A DNA stretch of 64,000 bases from Seriola aureovittata (Eukaryota; Chordata; Actinopteri; Carangiformes; Carangidae): assembly GCF_021018895.1 (NCBI RefSeq), contig NC_079364.1, forward strand, positions 8,368,901-8,432,900. The letters are read 5' to 3'. Both the position numbers and the translations under genes were made by a program. The notes beneath the pieces are model-generated. The model made no database searches, was not told the DNA's origin, and saw only the letters and a program-made list of their open reading frames with translations. Within the stretch, counting starts at the first letter, position 1; every line of letters starts with the position of its first letter. Positions 12,901 through 25,300 of this stretch are shown piece after piece.

Positions 12901-15900
12901 CTTTATAGATGTAATACATTTATTATTGTGTGAAGCTTAGTGATACCTAGATGTATGATCCAAACTCTCTGTTTTGAATACATCAAACTGAACTGTAAGT
13001 TAAAGTTAAGTTAAAGGTAAACGCTAAATAAAATCAACAAGAAATAAATTAGGTTTCACGGTCAGCTCCAGGGCTGCCACTTGAGAGAATTTTGAGATTA
13101 GTCTCAAATCAAAATTCTGAGAAGTGATTACATAGCATTTCTAGTGCAGATGTCTCTGTTTCTGATTTCACCAGCACTGACAAATGTGGAAAAGCAATAA
13201 TTATTTGCAGAAGCTCTTGGTAGAGTTGAAATGCTGCACTACGAAATTGCATGAAGAGCTCCTGAAGAGCATTGATTTAAATGTAAAATGTTGAAATGAA
13301 TGGATTAGCCTTCAACTTAGATGATGATTTATGTATGACAAGTCAAAGTTTTGTTGTATTATTTAATATTTTATATTATCACACAGTTAGCTTTTCCCTT
13401 TGATTGAATACTGTAGATAAAAACATTTTAGAAGAAGAAGATATTGAAGAGGAGAATGTGCACAAAGTCAAGAGGATTAGACTTAAAGTGCTTAATGTGA
13501 CTTACATCAAAATAGAGGAAAAAGCCAGAAACTTCAAGAATCATTCTGTAAATTCTACCTGGGTGTATGGACACATCTGTGTTTGTTATGTTTCTCCACT
13601 CCATTTTTCCCTCTAATTTGCCACCTGTAGATGTGATTCCCACTCAGTTGGCATTATCGAGTGTGAATGGTTTTCGAACAGTAGGTGGCACTGTTGCATA
13701 AGACAGAGAGAACCACAGCGCTCTCCCACTGATGCAGAGTAGAACACTGTGCCATTAAACATACCTGTTAATGTTAAGTTTATTGTAATAATACAACTTT
13801 TTGTCCTTTCTTCACAGATCGACTCCTTTGAGCTGCTGTATTATTATGATGAGCAGCTGGGACACTTGATGTGGTACGTGTTTGTGACTTCAGCTCTTTG
13901 TTTGAGTCTGAATGATTAATATTGCTGTAGTTGATGTTGTGTCTTTTGAGATCACACAAAGGGAAGAAACCAATTAAAGAGCGTCTGATGTGTAGATTCA
14001 GATAAAACCGTGGAGACCATAAACACTGCAGCCATTATCAGTGCGCTGGAATCTGGGGCTATTACATATCTTTCAATACAAAACAGATTTTACAATGAGA
14101 AGACTGATGAGTGGTAACCGGTAAAATGAATCCTAAAACGTGCAGGAAAGGAGGGGCAGAGAAACTTTTTCTGACAGTTAAGTTTGTTTTGAAGAAAAAA
14201 AAAATTGAAAAAAAAGGTGAAATGGAAATGAAATTTTATTACAAGCAGTAAAAGGAAGAGGTGTACCTCTCCCTCGCTTGCTTTTAATTTGCATAGGCCT
14301 TGAGTTTTACGGCAATAAATTGGTTCAGTCGACCCTAGCATTATGTTTTCACTCTGGCGATGACAGAATTTCAGTTTGCACTTGATGATACTGCTGTGTT
14401 GTATGTGGTTATCCTCATGTTGGTGCGTTTTGAATATTGCACCTCTGGAAATAACACACTGAGGTGACAAAAAAATCTAGATACAGTACTATACAGTGGT
14501 TTTTATTTCACGCCCTCACAAAGTGGTGCTCTTAGAAATCGAAGATAAACAAACATATCATTGTCATGTGTGTAACTGCCATTTGTTGTTCCTGAGTGTG
14601 AAGTTAATATGAGCCAAAGATCGGTCTGGTTCTAAAGGATACTGGTGTAAAAGCAGCAGAACTCCATGCATCCAATCTCAGTCTAGCGGAGACTACGTTT
14701 GAGTCAATTTCAGTCCCTGGATTGAAAATGAACTCATCTCTAAGTGTTGCAGTATTTTCAGCACCGGTTTAAGAAGAAAGAGAGAGAGAGGAGATCTAGT
14801 TTCTGTGTTCCTGTGCTCTTCGTGCTTCGTGCTACTACAGAGAGTATAATTGTTCGTTTACCACATTCACTTATTAAAAACCGTTGTCATTTGATTTTTA
14901 AAGAGGAAAGAGTTTCGCATAAGCACGGTTCCTATGGTAACCTTAAGTGTGATACACTAATTTAGAACAGTGGTTTTCTGTTGAGTGAAATTGTGTTTGT
15001 GTTTGTGTCCTTATCTGTGATTTCAATAGAAACCTGCCAGTAAATTAAAACTCTTTTTTTTACAGCTGTGGTATAGTTATTCATTTGTAAATTTATTTAT
15101 TAATTAGACCAGTTTTTCATTTACTCATTTGGCCCGGAGGCTTTGTAAAATATATTTGGCTCTGCTGTTGCCCAGCTGGGTTTTACAGATGCTGTTGCAG
15201 AGGAGACTTTTATTTTGTTTAACCAAACAACTTGTGAAGAATTATGCAGATAAACACATACTGTATCTCTTAAATAAGTTTTACATCTGCCTTTTACAAA
15301 ATAATTATTGAATCTCACGGTGTCCACCGTCCACAGTACATTTTATGAGTCCGCCTCTTCTTTTATTTTAGGTATATTCCTTTCTTCATCATTCTGTTCA
15401 TCTACTTCACCGGCTGCTTCACCGAGGTACAAGAACAGAAAAAGATGCCTGTTTCTGGTTGGCTGTTGCTTGGACCCAGCGCTCTATACTACTGGTCAGT
15501 CACCTTTTCACGTCTTTGAAAAGGTTCTGTGCATTTTCCCCATGAATACATGACATAAGTATTTTTGTTAAAGTTAAAAAAATAAGTTTGTAGACAATGC
15601 ATCAAGCTTTGGTGTAACCTGAATGATTTGAAACTAACAGGACAGGAAATCTGATGATGGCTTTTAGTAAATTCACAGTTCAGAGATACCTTCCCTGCCC
15701 ATTATAGAAGACGTGTTTTGTAGTCTCTGTGATGATTTCTGCTTAGTTTTATAAGCAGCAGCAGGAGGTTGATGTGCACAACAACAGTAACAAAACTCAG
15801 TGAGTTAAAGAAAAGAGTGAATCTTTGGTATGAATTGTTAAGTGCATGTTAAAACATTGAAAAGATCTCTCTTGCACTACAGATTGAAGCGATTATAATG

Positions 15901-16710
15901 GATACTTTAAAATTAGTGCCAAACCATTAACAGTTTTTAGTCAACTGCAACATTTAAATCTGAATGAAAAGCCAGCAAACATTCAGTTTGTTGTGTTTTT
16001 TTTTTAAAATGCAACCTTGGCTCTCTGGTAGGTAAAGAGGTATGAGGTGTTTTATAGACGGAGCCTTTCCTTCTTTTGTCTGTTGATTGACAGTAAACAT
16101 AGCGTAGTAATATTATGTGTGCATCGTTATAAAAACACCTTGGGTCACATTGGTCTAACATAATGACAAAAATGAAAGTTTCACAAAACCAATTTAAGTC
16201 ACAATGTTTATCAGGACAGTTTTACTGTTTGTGGAAATTGTATTTTATACTTAACAAAAAGAGAGAAGAATCAGATGACTGGCATTTCCATCTTCTTTTT
16301 GGAAAAGCAGTGATTTGAAATTTGAAATTTGCCCAATAATGTGAATGTTTTCATTGTAAAACAGATTTCTATTGTATAATTGAAAGTTTTTGTTTCCCTC
16401 TGAGTTCCTCTGACATCTCCTGATCTTTCTTTCCTCAAGGTACTTGGTCACTGAAGGACAAATCACTGAACTTTTCCTCCTCACCTTCCTTGCCATGGTT
16501 GCCATGGTGATATATCAACAGTGTAAAGGCCTCAGCCCAGACAGCAATGGCCTGTTCCTGTTCTGTAGTTTCAGTGTGACTGTGCTCCTGGTAGCACTGT
16601 GGGTAGGCTATCTGTGGAACGACCCTGTGCTACGCAACAAGTACCCCGGACTCATTTATGTGCCAGAACCCTGGTCCTACTACACCCTACACATCAAGAA
16701 TGACGACTGA
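7780..16710 (+). CDS. cln6: CLN6, ER transmembrane protein of neuronal ceroid lipofuscinosis (7 exons, about 290 aa)
   Basis: CLN6 is an ER-resident multi-pass protein that, with CLN8, recruits newly made lysosomal enzymes for ER-to-Golgi transport; loss causes variant late-infantile ceroid lipofuscinosis. Coding exons: 7780-7835, 10350-10428, 10642-10740, 11549-11737, 13818-13873, 15372-15494, 16440-16710. They join in phase into 290 residues (human 311; the shortfall is at the N-terminus). Exon lengths 3 to 7 (99, 189, 56, 123, 271 nt) equal the human ones as I recall them. Family motifs seen include [58 protein letters not shown] and YVPEPW near the C-terminus. About seven hydrophobic segments are visible, near residues 27-43, 62-78, 92-110, 161-176, 188-208, 209-226 and 240-257. 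Exons 2 to 7 are secure; exon 1 and the exon 2 acceptor are less so. CALML4 follows 1.8 kb downstream in the same orientation. Confidence 0.95.
9849..9905 (+). repeat. GT microsatellite grading into TATA-rich imperfect repeats
   Basis: About 28 GT units, then ATGTATGTGTATATACAC-type sequence to about 10000. It lies in CLN6 intron 1. Confidence 0.9.
10350..10428 (+). CDS. cln6: CLN6 exon 2
   Basis: Encodes [20 protein letters not shown] followed by RPIVM, the first conserved CLN6 block and first membrane segment. It ends in phase 0 at ATG before GTAAGG, the position of the human exon 2/3 junction. The 5' boundary is chosen at AAAAG|A because that is the AG that keeps phase with exon 1; other AGs are at 10341, 10344 and 10353. 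Confidence 0.9.
10642..10740 (+). CDS. cln6: CLN6 exon 3
   Basis: Thirty-three codons encode a block with [16 protein letters not shown] and then [14 protein letters not shown]. Acceptor is GCATTAG and donor AAG|GTAAGTC. The 99-nt length is the same as the human exon as I recall it. Confidence 0.95.
11052..11220 (+). mobile_element. tRNA-derived SINE in CLN6 intron 3
   Basis: Pol III-type head with AGGGCACATACCACATGGGC, a B-box-like GGTTTGATTG at 11101, then GCACGTCATTCTCCTACACT, CTCCCTGAATTTCCTGTC and an A-rich tail with AAAGGCATAAAATGACCAAA. This matches a common percomorph SINE. It is old: box B is mutated. Confidence 0.7.
11549..11737 (+). CDS. cln6: CLN6 exon 4
   Basis: Sixty-three codons beginning [12 protein letters not shown] and including the membrane segment [15 protein letters not shown] and the lumenal motif [14 protein letters not shown]. 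Acceptor CCATTCAG, donor CTG|GTAAGA. It is one of the most conserved parts of the protein. Confidence 0.96.
13818..13873 (+). CDS. cln6: CLN6 exon 5 (56 nt)
   Basis: A small exon encoding [18 protein letters not shown] plus two bases of a Trp codon. Acceptor TTCTTCACAG, donor TG|GTACGT. The 56-nt length equals the human exon as I recall it. Confidence 0.95.
15372..15494 (+). CDS. cln6: CLN6 exon 6
   Basis: Encodes the membrane segment [16 protein letters not shown], a short variable polar loop ([11 protein letters not shown]), then [13 protein letters not shown]. It starts and ends inside Trp codons. Acceptor TTTATTTTAG, donor CTG|GTCAGT. Confidence 0.94.
16440..16710 (+). CDS. cln6: CLN6 exon 7 (C-terminus and stop)
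   Basis: Encodes [20 protein letters not shown], a polar loop with DSNGLFLF, the last membrane segment [18 protein letters not shown], and a tail with [20 protein letters not shown] before TGA at 16708. Acceptor CTTTCCTCAAG. The length of 271 nt matches the human terminal coding exon as I recall it. Confidence 0.96.
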
Positions 16711-17088
16711 CTACACCTGTCCAGGTCTGTGTTGCTTTGAAGAAAAAACAACTCTCAATGCCTTCACATCAGATGCCACTTATGTTTGTATGACCTGACT
16801 GATGTATCACTTTCGTTTCTTTCAGCCAGATTTCCTGCTACAGTGGTTGCACTTGGACAACAACAATTGGTGCAGATTGTTGATGTGCACCAGCCTCGCT
16901 TCAAACACAAGGTTCTGCCAGCTTCATAAGGGAATCTCTTCTATTTCTATTTTCTCTATCTAGATCAACTCAAGGTGAATATACAGTGTGTATGGTATAT
17001 TCTTATAAATTCTTACTTTGCTTACCCTCATCAGTGAATCCAGTCCAGTCATTAAGATGGCAATCAATCTTGACTGATTAACTTAAAA

Positions 17089-17090
<2 letters not shown>

Positions 17091-17132
<42 letters not shown>
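17091..17132 (+). repeat. AT microsatellite in the CLN6 3' flank
   Basis: About 20 AT units between ACATAT and AAATTTTATG. Confidence 0.9.
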
Positions 17133-17136
<4 letters not shown>

Positions 17137-17272
17137 TTTATGTTATGTAGCACTTGTCAAGTGAGATAAATTAACTAAACAGCTTGAAAATAGTAAAAAA
17201 ACAACAATTTATATGAAAAAAAAAGTTCTGCAAAAATGATACAGCAGCCTCTGTATCAATACAAAGCCAAGA

Positions 17273-17278
17273 AATAAA
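17273..17278 (+). promoter_or_regulatory. cln6: Candidate CLN6 polyadenylation signal AATAAA
   Basis: A canonical AATAAA about 560 bp after the CLN6 stop. Other A-rich hexamers follow downstream, so the real 3' end is uncertain. Confidence 0.3.
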
Positions 17279-18491
17279 AAACCAAGATAGAAGAGAATTT
17301 TAAAATAGCAAAGTCTGTTTGTAACATCACCAAGCAGTTTTGTGTAAACAGCGCGATCTGTTGGTTATTATTTTTAATTAAAAACAACAATATTAAATGG
17401 AAGACTCTTTGAAAGCTATAATTTAATGAAAAAAATAAACATTTGCTCAGGTATTTAAAGGTGCTTTAAGCAAGTTTTTGTTATTGCTACATAGCATCTT
17501 TAGCTATTTACTTGCCACTATGCTAACTCTTTTTTACTTTTTATATCACTTCTTTTCCCGAAGTTAGCATGTTAAGCAGCTAGCTCCAGCCCGTCACTGC
17601 AGTGTCCAGTCTGCCCTCCACTTGACATGAGAGGATGAAGTAGCACTGATCACAGGGTGTATTCTAACTTCTTGTCTTGTAAACGAGGGCTGAAGCTAAG
17701 TTTGGCAGGTTTTGTTAAAATGTATATTGTCATTCATTTAAACATGAGAGCTGTGAACTGTTTCTACTAGTTTCCGTTTGTTGTTATGGTACTATTTAAG
17801 AGTTGACATTTGATTTATAGCATAGCCCTATTGCCAACATACAATATACTGTTTTTAACTACATTTACTGAGTTTAAGTAACACACAATTTTCAATGTTC
17901 ACAATGAAATCTATTGTGCAGATGCTTTAACACTACCTGAAGAGATATTTTTAAGATGCAAATCAAAACTCATTTTTTATGAAAGCAGAATTTAACTGAT
18001 AAGTTGTTACTTTGCTGATTTTTACATGTTGAGTGTATGTCTTTGCCTTTAGAGTTACTGTTCTTAATGTAAAATTGCCATTGTTAATGTTTTGTACAGT
18101 ATTGTTCCTTTACATAAGATCAGTTTGTTGCTTGGAAAAAACTGTGTAGTTATGGTTTAGTTACTGGTTCCTCACTGGTTTGGTCTGTTCATGTTAATTA
18201 AAATGTTAAAATTGACATTCTGCTTGCTCATTATTGGACTCTGAGTGTGCTTTAAATCAACTGTCTTTCCATATATAATATATATGAGTAGCAAATAATT
18301 GGTCCCTTCGTTTTATTGGAGGAGTGCAAAGGGAAAGGACAATGCAGCGCTGGATCTGGTATCTGTGTTTCCACAGCAACACGTATTAAATTACGTAGAG
18401 GCTTTCAGGTAGTGGACTTTAAACAGAGGTAGAGGGTCAGGTGACGCAGACAGCGCTCTTCTTCCTGGAAGGAAACAAAGGAACTGCAAAA

Positions 18492-18494
18492 ATG
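18492..18494 (+). CDS. calml4: CALML4 exon 1 (ATG only)
   Basis: The start codon is followed directly by a GTAAGT donor, as in calmodulin genes. It sits in a short leader next to the purine-rich GGAAGGAAACAAAGG. Confidence 0.85.
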
Positions 18495-21400
18495 GTAAGT
18501 GCGAGAAATTCTTTCCATTAACAAGCTTTTTTTTTTTTTTCACGTATTTTCTAATGTTAACGCTATTTTTGTGAACTTACCTGCCATGTGACGCCATGCT
18601 TCTGTAATGTTGCAGGCGAAATTCTTCACACAAGTTCAAATCAATGGTAAGAGAATTGTACAGCACCACGTTTTCCATCTATTGCTTTTATTTACTGATG
18701 TTTGAGATGTACTATTTGCTAATGTGTCTTTTTCATATGTACAGTTGTTCTTAAATGACTAATACATAAAGTCTGACCTTGTTCAGTCTTATTAGTTCCT
18801 GTGAAGTAATGCCAGTGTATTTCTAAGTTAACCTGCTATTGTATGATGGATAAACTATACTGAAAATGTCAGTATTTTTTTTCTATTTCCCTTGCAGAGT
18901 TCAAGGAGTGCTTTTCTTTGTATGACAAGAAGCAAAAGGGCAAGATTGATGCCAAAGATGTGATCACAGTTATGCGCTGCCTGGGTACAAGCCCCACGTT
19001 TGGTGAAATTGAAAGACATCTGCAAGTTCACAAAATTGGTAAAGTACAACATGCAGTAAATCTTAATGGTTAAGACTTACAGTGGTTAAAGAGGCCAAAA
19101 CAGCCCTTAAACTAATGAGTAACACCCTTCTGTGGTTTTATACAGGTTTTATATAGTTTTGATTATACATTATTATATTTAGGTTGTTGTAAAAATCTTG
19201 GTTCATGGCATTTAGGAGCCTGTTATTAGATTAAAATTTTAATACTGGTGAAACCTGTTGCTTGTTATTTATATACTGTGGTTCAAAATTTGTCTCAGAG
19301 GGCTTTACAATGTGTACAACATACAGTATGATACCCTCTATCATTAATCCCTCAAAATAAAGACAGGAAAAACTCCACAAAAACCCTTAAATAGAAAAAA
19401 AGGGAGCAACCCTAAGAAAAGCAACAAGGAAGCTGTTCCTCTTCCAAAAACATGTTTTCTTTTCTAATTGACAATTCCAGTGTTCCTGTCCCCAATTGGC
19501 CCCTACAGTCACTTTTACTGCACAGGTTAAATGTTATGTAATTCTTGCCTGTCAATGTGTAATTTTTCTTTTCATTTGACAACATGAAACACACCTAACC
19601 TTTGCGCCACATTCATGTTTAGAAAAGACAGGTGAGCTGGACTTCTCCATGTTCCTGACAATGATGCACAGACAGATACAACAGGAAGACCCCAAGACAG
19701 AAATCTTGCAGGCCTTGAGGATGACAGACAAGCAGAAGAGAGGCTACATCCAGGCATCTGAGCTCCGAGCCAAACTCACCATGTTAGGAGAGAAACTCAC
19801 AGACAAAGAAGGTAAAGTAAAAGCTGATTCTAACTGTAGAGCAACCTCAAGTGGAAAATCTGCAGAATGTGGGGACTGTTTTTTCACCTTTGACCCTATC
19901 AGCAAAAAGACTGGAGGAGGCTGCAAAGTTGACACTGACGGAAAGCAAAAACTTATAAAAACTACTTTTTCTGTCAATCAACAAGAGGTTATGATATATT
20001 GTTCTACGTAATCCAAAGGGAGCACATGGATATATGGTTCACAGATACAATGCAGTCTGTGTGTGTTAGTACAATTTATTTGTTATATAGCAAACTGGAT
20101 TTGAAATGAAACTATGAGGTTCAAGTGTTGACTTTCTGTCCATGAAATGACAAAATAACTATGTATTTTAGTCCTCTACCGCAGTTTAGTCTGTTCCTTT
20201 CATGAGTCACGTCTGCTGTATCTTCCCATGGCACTGTGAGTCCTTTAATGCAAACAATCCAGTGACTCTTACCACAGCAAGTCTGGCTTAGTGTCTTTTG
20301 GGAATTACAAGCTGTTTCCACTCAATCTGTTACAATTTGCCCGTCCAATTTTTTGCTGTCCTATGACCTGCCTGCATGAAATAGTTCCAGTCAAGAAATA
20401 GAATAATTTTCCTGGAGACGGACTTAATTTCTTCCTCAGAATGTTGCCAGCTCGTAGTAAACTGTAGTGGTTTGGTTGTACAGGTCTGAATATTTTGAAA
20501 ACTTTGCTCAATATTCGTAATACTAAAACTAAAGCGGAAGCATGCACTGTTATTTGTAGAGTAAAATGTTTTATGGAGAAAAGTGCAACATTTTGGGGAG
20601 AACACTTGAAAATTTATACGATCCTCATGTTTGTACACTGAGCATGAAACTACAGCCAGTAGCCGGATGACTTATCTTGGCATTAAGACTGGAAACAGCA
20701 GGACACAGCTGGTCTGGCTCTGCCCACAAGTAAAGTTATATTGTTTGTTCAATTTGTATAAAAACGGATGTGTCGCTGTTTTCAGGTGGGCGTGGGATTT
20801 ATGTGCCAGAGGTCAGGATTAGTTGTCCGGCAACTGGCTGTTTCCCCATTTCCAGTCTTGATGCTAAGCTAAGTTAGCTGGCAGTAGATCCATATTTAGT
20901 GTACAGATAATACAGTTCTCATTTAACCTTTGGCAAGAAAGCTGATAAATCTATTTCCCCAAATGTTTAACTATTCATTTATTCATTCAGCTCACAAGTT
21001 ATTGTTTTTTTAATATTTACATAAATATAACGCAGTGGATTAATTGAATGTGTTTTTCTGACATTTTAACATTGCTGACAATAATGAGAGTTCGATGGAC
21101 GGACTCCTGCAGGGACGCTCAGTTAAATCTCTGGTGTTGATTTTGATAGCATTAGTGTTTCTAAGCCCAAATTGAGTCATTCATGCGGTAAAGGGTCTCA
21201 AAGCAACAGAAATTTAATTGAAATTGCTGTCAGTGGGTGAGTGCTTTTTGCATAAAACTGTTTATATTTAAAAGACACTCAGCTTCTTCCCTGTGGGGAG
21301 ACATCTATCATGTTGTTGGATTCCTAAACTACTGAAGCAGATAGTGACACCACTACACTAAAGGAAGAGCCAATAGCTCCTGACTATAAACTGTGGTGCA

Positions 21401-22175
21401 GATGATCTCACTGTTGCTGTTTGAGCTTTTTTTGATGAAAATTGATGTTATGGTTTTTGATGAATTGATTAACATTTTGTAGCTGGTTAAGCCAGAACTA
21501 ACATTAACTTTTTTATATGCTGTTTTGTAGTCTGATTTATAACAATTCATCAAACTGTATGAAGTGACCTGATATATTTTTATTTAAAATGTTAAGTAGC
21601 CACTAATTAAAGCTCTCAAATAAAGTAGTGCAATAAAAAGTATAATATTTCCCTTTTGAAAGCATAAAATCAAAGCACCCAACTAAAGTGTGTGTACCTC
21701 AACACTGCTCTTAAATACAGGTAAATATGCTGAGATTTGGCTCTCTGGTGGTTTTAAGAAACAAGTTGCTCTCATTAACAAATAATTGAATTCACCAGAT
21801 TAGAAACACTGATTAGCTTTTTAATAGAGCAGAAATTCCCAATAATAAGGTGATTGATTTAACATTTGCTTTTCATTGCGCATATTTTATGGAACGATGA
21901 CTCCAAGCAAAACAAACACACTCAGTCTGGCTCAGCAGCTTCAGACCAGAGGAGACTATCTAACGCCAAACTGTGTTTTACTGGTGTTTACTTCTGAATA
22001 ACTGGAAGAGACAATTTTCAGGCAGCACTCCCTCGTCAAGTTCACTTATGAAGCCAATTTCTGTGTTGTTTGTCTAGTGGATGAGCTCTTCAAAGAAGCA
22101 AATGTGAAGTCAAACGGGACTATCAACTATGAGGACTTCACCCAGATGGTGACGCTGCCACCTGTTGATTACTGA
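18492..22175 (+). CDS. calml4: CALML4, calmodulin-like protein 4 (5 exons, 153 aa)
   Basis: A small EF-hand protein. In mammals it is a light chain of myosin-7b in the intermicrovillar adhesion complex of gut and kidney brush borders. Exons: 18492-18494, 18616-18646, 18898-19038, 19623-19811, 22078-22175, joined in phase to 153 residues. Motifs: AKFFTQVQINEFKECFSLYD at the start, MRCLGTSPT, GELDFSMFLTMMHRQ, LGEKLTDKEVDELF and the C-terminal LPPVDY, matching mammalian CALML4 (ending LPGRDY). The EF-hand loops are degenerate: the first (residues 21-32, DKKQKGKIDAKD) has Lys at positions 3 and 5 and Asp instead of Glu at 12. Strong Ca2+ binding at this loop is therefore doubtful. An exon holding only the ATG is typical of calmodulin genes. 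Position immediately downstream of CLN6 matches mammalian gene order. Confidence 0.95.
18616..18646 (+). CDS. calml4: CALML4 exon 2
   Basis: Encodes AKFFTQVQIN plus one base. Acceptor TGTTGCAG, donor G|GTAAGA. It is the N-terminal helix before EF-hand 1. Confidence 0.92.
18898..19038 (+). CDS. calml4: CALML4 exon 3 (EF-hand 1 and start of 2)
   Basis: Encodes EFKECFSLYDKKQKGKIDAK, then DVITVMRCLGTSPTFGEIER and HLQVHKI. Acceptor CCCTTGCAG, donor G|GTAAAG. The EF-1 loop lacks the usual acidic residues at positions 3, 5 and 12. Confidence 0.95.
19623..19811 (+). CDS. calml4: CALML4 exon 4 (EF-hands 2 and 3)
   Basis: Encodes EKTGELDFSMFLTMMHRQ, the linker QQEDPKTEILQALRMTDKQK and RGYIQASELRAKLTMLGEKL. 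Acceptor ATGTTTAG, donor G|GTAAAG. The central linker is rich in charged residues, as in calmodulin. Confidence 0.95.
20650..20985 (+). repeat. Same dispersed repeat, fragment 2, in CALML4 intron 4
   Basis: Shows TTAAGACTGGAAACAGCAGG near the left end and ATGCTAAGCTAAGTTAGCTG, GGCAAGAAAGCTGATAAA and TATTTCCCCAAATGTTTAAC at the right, in family order. The middle is diverged. Confidence 0.65.
22078..22175 (+). CDS. calml4: CALML4 exon 5 (EF-hand 4 and stop)
   Basis: Encodes VDELFKEANVKSNGTINYED, then FTQMVTLPPVDY and TGA. Acceptor TTTGTCTAG. The loop has Asn and Lys where Ca2+ ligands are expected. It is separated from exon 4 by a 2.3-kb intron that holds a dispersed repeat. Confidence 0.95.
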
Positions 22176-22336
22176 TTCTTCAAGGAAAAAACCACGGCCA
22201 TGGATGGGGATTGACTTTACATACTGACTGCAGTACGTAATTAAATCTACATGAAGACCAGTTCTGTTCTGGCAGACTTTTGAGACTGAAAACTTCACTT
22301 TGTTTTTTTCCCTCATGATTATTCACTGATTATTTT

Positions 22337-22342
22337 ATTAAA
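22337..22342 (+). promoter_or_regulatory. calml4: Candidate CALML4 polyadenylation signal ATTAAA
   Basis: A common variant signal 162 bp after the stop codon, which fits a short 3' UTR. Cleavage site not determined. Confidence 0.4.
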
Positions 22343-25300
22343 AGCGGAATCTGTTTCCTCCAACTCTTTCCATCAGTTTCTTCTATGACTGAATCCATTG
22401 TGAAGCACTCCTATAACCAACACTGTGATATGGTTTAGCGTGTTATTCTTTGATAGGATCAAAACCATTGAATCCTTAGTTCACCTTTTCTCAAGCCTGA
22501 CCTTCAACCGAACCAAATTAGTTTGAACATGCAGTCTGATAGTTTGTATGTGTACTTCTGATGTAGTTTTTGTTCATGTGGCAATGTCAACTTTCCACAC
22601 ATCAGTATTACATTAGCTTCTCTTCATATGCTATCCGTTTCAACAAGTTTTATTTCGTAGTGTTAAGCACAGTATATAAATATCCATAGGCAATATAACA
22701 TATCACTGATTAATAAATGCATAACATTTTCTCCAAAACATGTAATTGTTTTATGGCCTAGTAACAGCTCATTAAAATTAAGTTTACAGTGGGATTTTGT
22801 TAAGAGATTGTAGTTAGCCAACTGACTGCCCTGAAAAATGTGTTTAATAGTTACTGTGACTGCGACATTATGTCATTTCTGTTGGAGAAATACTGTACAT
22901 ATCATATATACTACAGGCAGGTAAGCATCATACTAGCCACTCTTGGCTAGAGTCTTCATTTTGTGCTTGGAAACCAACATCACCACCAAATTTACAAAGA
23001 TGAATATTTAAAAACAGAAAAAGAACAGAAACTTCAACAAACTAAACTGAGTAAAAGAAAAAATATGCTCTTAGTTGCAGTGAAAGGCTTCTACAATCCA
23101 TGGAGTCAGACATCAGCTGTGTTTAACTGTGGGAATGGGTTCGTAAATGAAATGTGAACACATCAAAATACCTCAAAACATGATTGACCCTTTGTTACAC
23201 CCTCGATTGTCCAATCAGTTTAGCAATTATACCTCGGCACAGCAGGTGCGTCCCGCTTTGAAGCCTTCTAAATTATCTCTAAATAAAACGGGTGTGTATG
23301 CAGGACGAGTAAAAAACAAAAACAAAACAAACTCAAAAACAAGAACACACAAGAGATATTTAGTCCTAGCAGGAAAAGCACAGCTGTAATGAACATTAAC
23401 AATGTCTGCGTTCCGCTTCAGTGTGCTGAAGTGTCTGCTCCAAGGTAAACATTCGTGTGCTCGACTAACTCCCTTTACTATCACAACTGAATGGGTGGAA
23501 TAACATTAGGTAACTACAACATTTTGTGGGTTACAAGTTACATTAAATAGCCTTGGTCACTAGGAGTGGCATACTGAATGTGTGTTAGCTGGTCCCATAT
23601 GCCACTATGTCAAAGGTTAGTGATTTTGTTTTGCTCTTTATGGAGAGGTTTACCTGAGACACATCTGCTAAACTCATCTGTCCCTCACTCATGAAACCTG
23701 TTATTTTGTAAAAGTGAAGGATATTGTCTTCTACATGGATCTATATGATGAGGATGCAGACTTCTGCTTGACGTTTTAGCCTCAGCCTCTCTTATATGGT
23801 GCAGAGTTAGCATGGCATCATGTAGCTTAACCCCTACTCAAACATTAAGGGAAAAACCGTAATGTTATCTTTTACCCATTATCCAGCAGCAGGCTTCAAA
23901 AGTATTAACATGGCGTTATTGATGTCTGCTTTTTGCCTTGAAAGAGGAAATGTTTGCCCAGGGCAAAACCAATGTTTAATCCCAACATTTCCACAGACTC
24001 ATCTCCACTATTCCTCTTTTGCTGAATTGAATCTTATCTTTCTGAGCAGACAGAACCATGAACATGTTTTTTTAAGACACAACCTGCTGCTGGATAACAG
24101 ATAAAAAGATAATGTTACTCATATCAAATCTGTCTGACCATGAGGACCTGTTTTTGGAAAAAATTTGAATTTTGATTTGAATTTGAGATACATCTGCCAC
24201 AATTTTCCCTGTAGACTCCATATGTGCCACACCTGAATTAAAAGCCTGACAGCAGTAACCAAAGAGGAAGAGGCTAATTGCATCAACTGAATCCTGAGCA
24301 CATTTCCAAATGTATGTCATTTTGAGATAGCAAACTGAACAAGGCAGCATGTGAACATTGCTTAAATTGCTTATTCCCAGTATCACCTGTAAACTTAAAA
24401 GAAAATTTCACTTTAAAAACACATCAGTGTAAAAAAAAAAAAAAAAAAAAAAATACATTTGTTTTTCTGCCAAATAATAGCTCTTTACACATATACATAA
24501 TGTATGTAGACAAGGTATTTATAATTTACTTTTAATACACATTAAAGGTAAATTACAACTCTGTATTATCAAATAATAGTATGACTTCTAACTGTGTGAG
24601 ATGCAACAACACTCCAACTGTAATTTGCTTCCTGTTGCTTGGGTATACAGTTGCCTGAGGACATAATGTACGTTAGTTCAACAAAGAGGTTTTGCAATGT
24701 CTCTGTTCACCAACGCCTTCAACAAATACCTTATAGCTACAGAACCGCAACTCCAGAGGCTTGTTAACGTTCCATTCTTCCAGCAAAGAAATGTTATTTA
24801 AAGCTGCAGCGCTGTTTCAACAGCTGTATTTGTGGGACGATTTGACCTCTGTGCACCTTATCTCAATGTTTAATATTTTACAGAAACACAACATGGATTT
24901 TTTTTTCTCTTTTTCTTTAAAATAAAAGAGATTTTTCGTTCAATAAAGCACAAAAGCTTTTATACTACTTTTTTTAACATTAAGCATTAAACAACATAAA
25001 GAAATACAGGAGATAATGATGGCACTGCTGCTGCCTGGGCTGGACTGCATTGATCTGTCTGAGCTGCTTTTCAATACCTGCTGAAAAGACTTAAAGAATT
25101 TCAGGCTACATACAGTATGTATCAGTGCTAACAACGACTGTCAATGCAGGAATGAGCACAAAAGATGAAAGAGTTAAGTGTGAGGGATTCAGTTCCTCCA
25201 TAACAAGAAAATAACAGAAACTAAAACCCACGTTAAATTATAAAATATTGCATATATCTAATTCCTTAATTAAATTTAACAAACCTAATGTGACACTGAT

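Noticed and set aside
19649..20011. Open frame reading past CALML4 exon 4
   Set aside because: The frame runs through a good GTAAAG donor at 19812 into intron. EF-hand similarity stops there and resumes at 22078.
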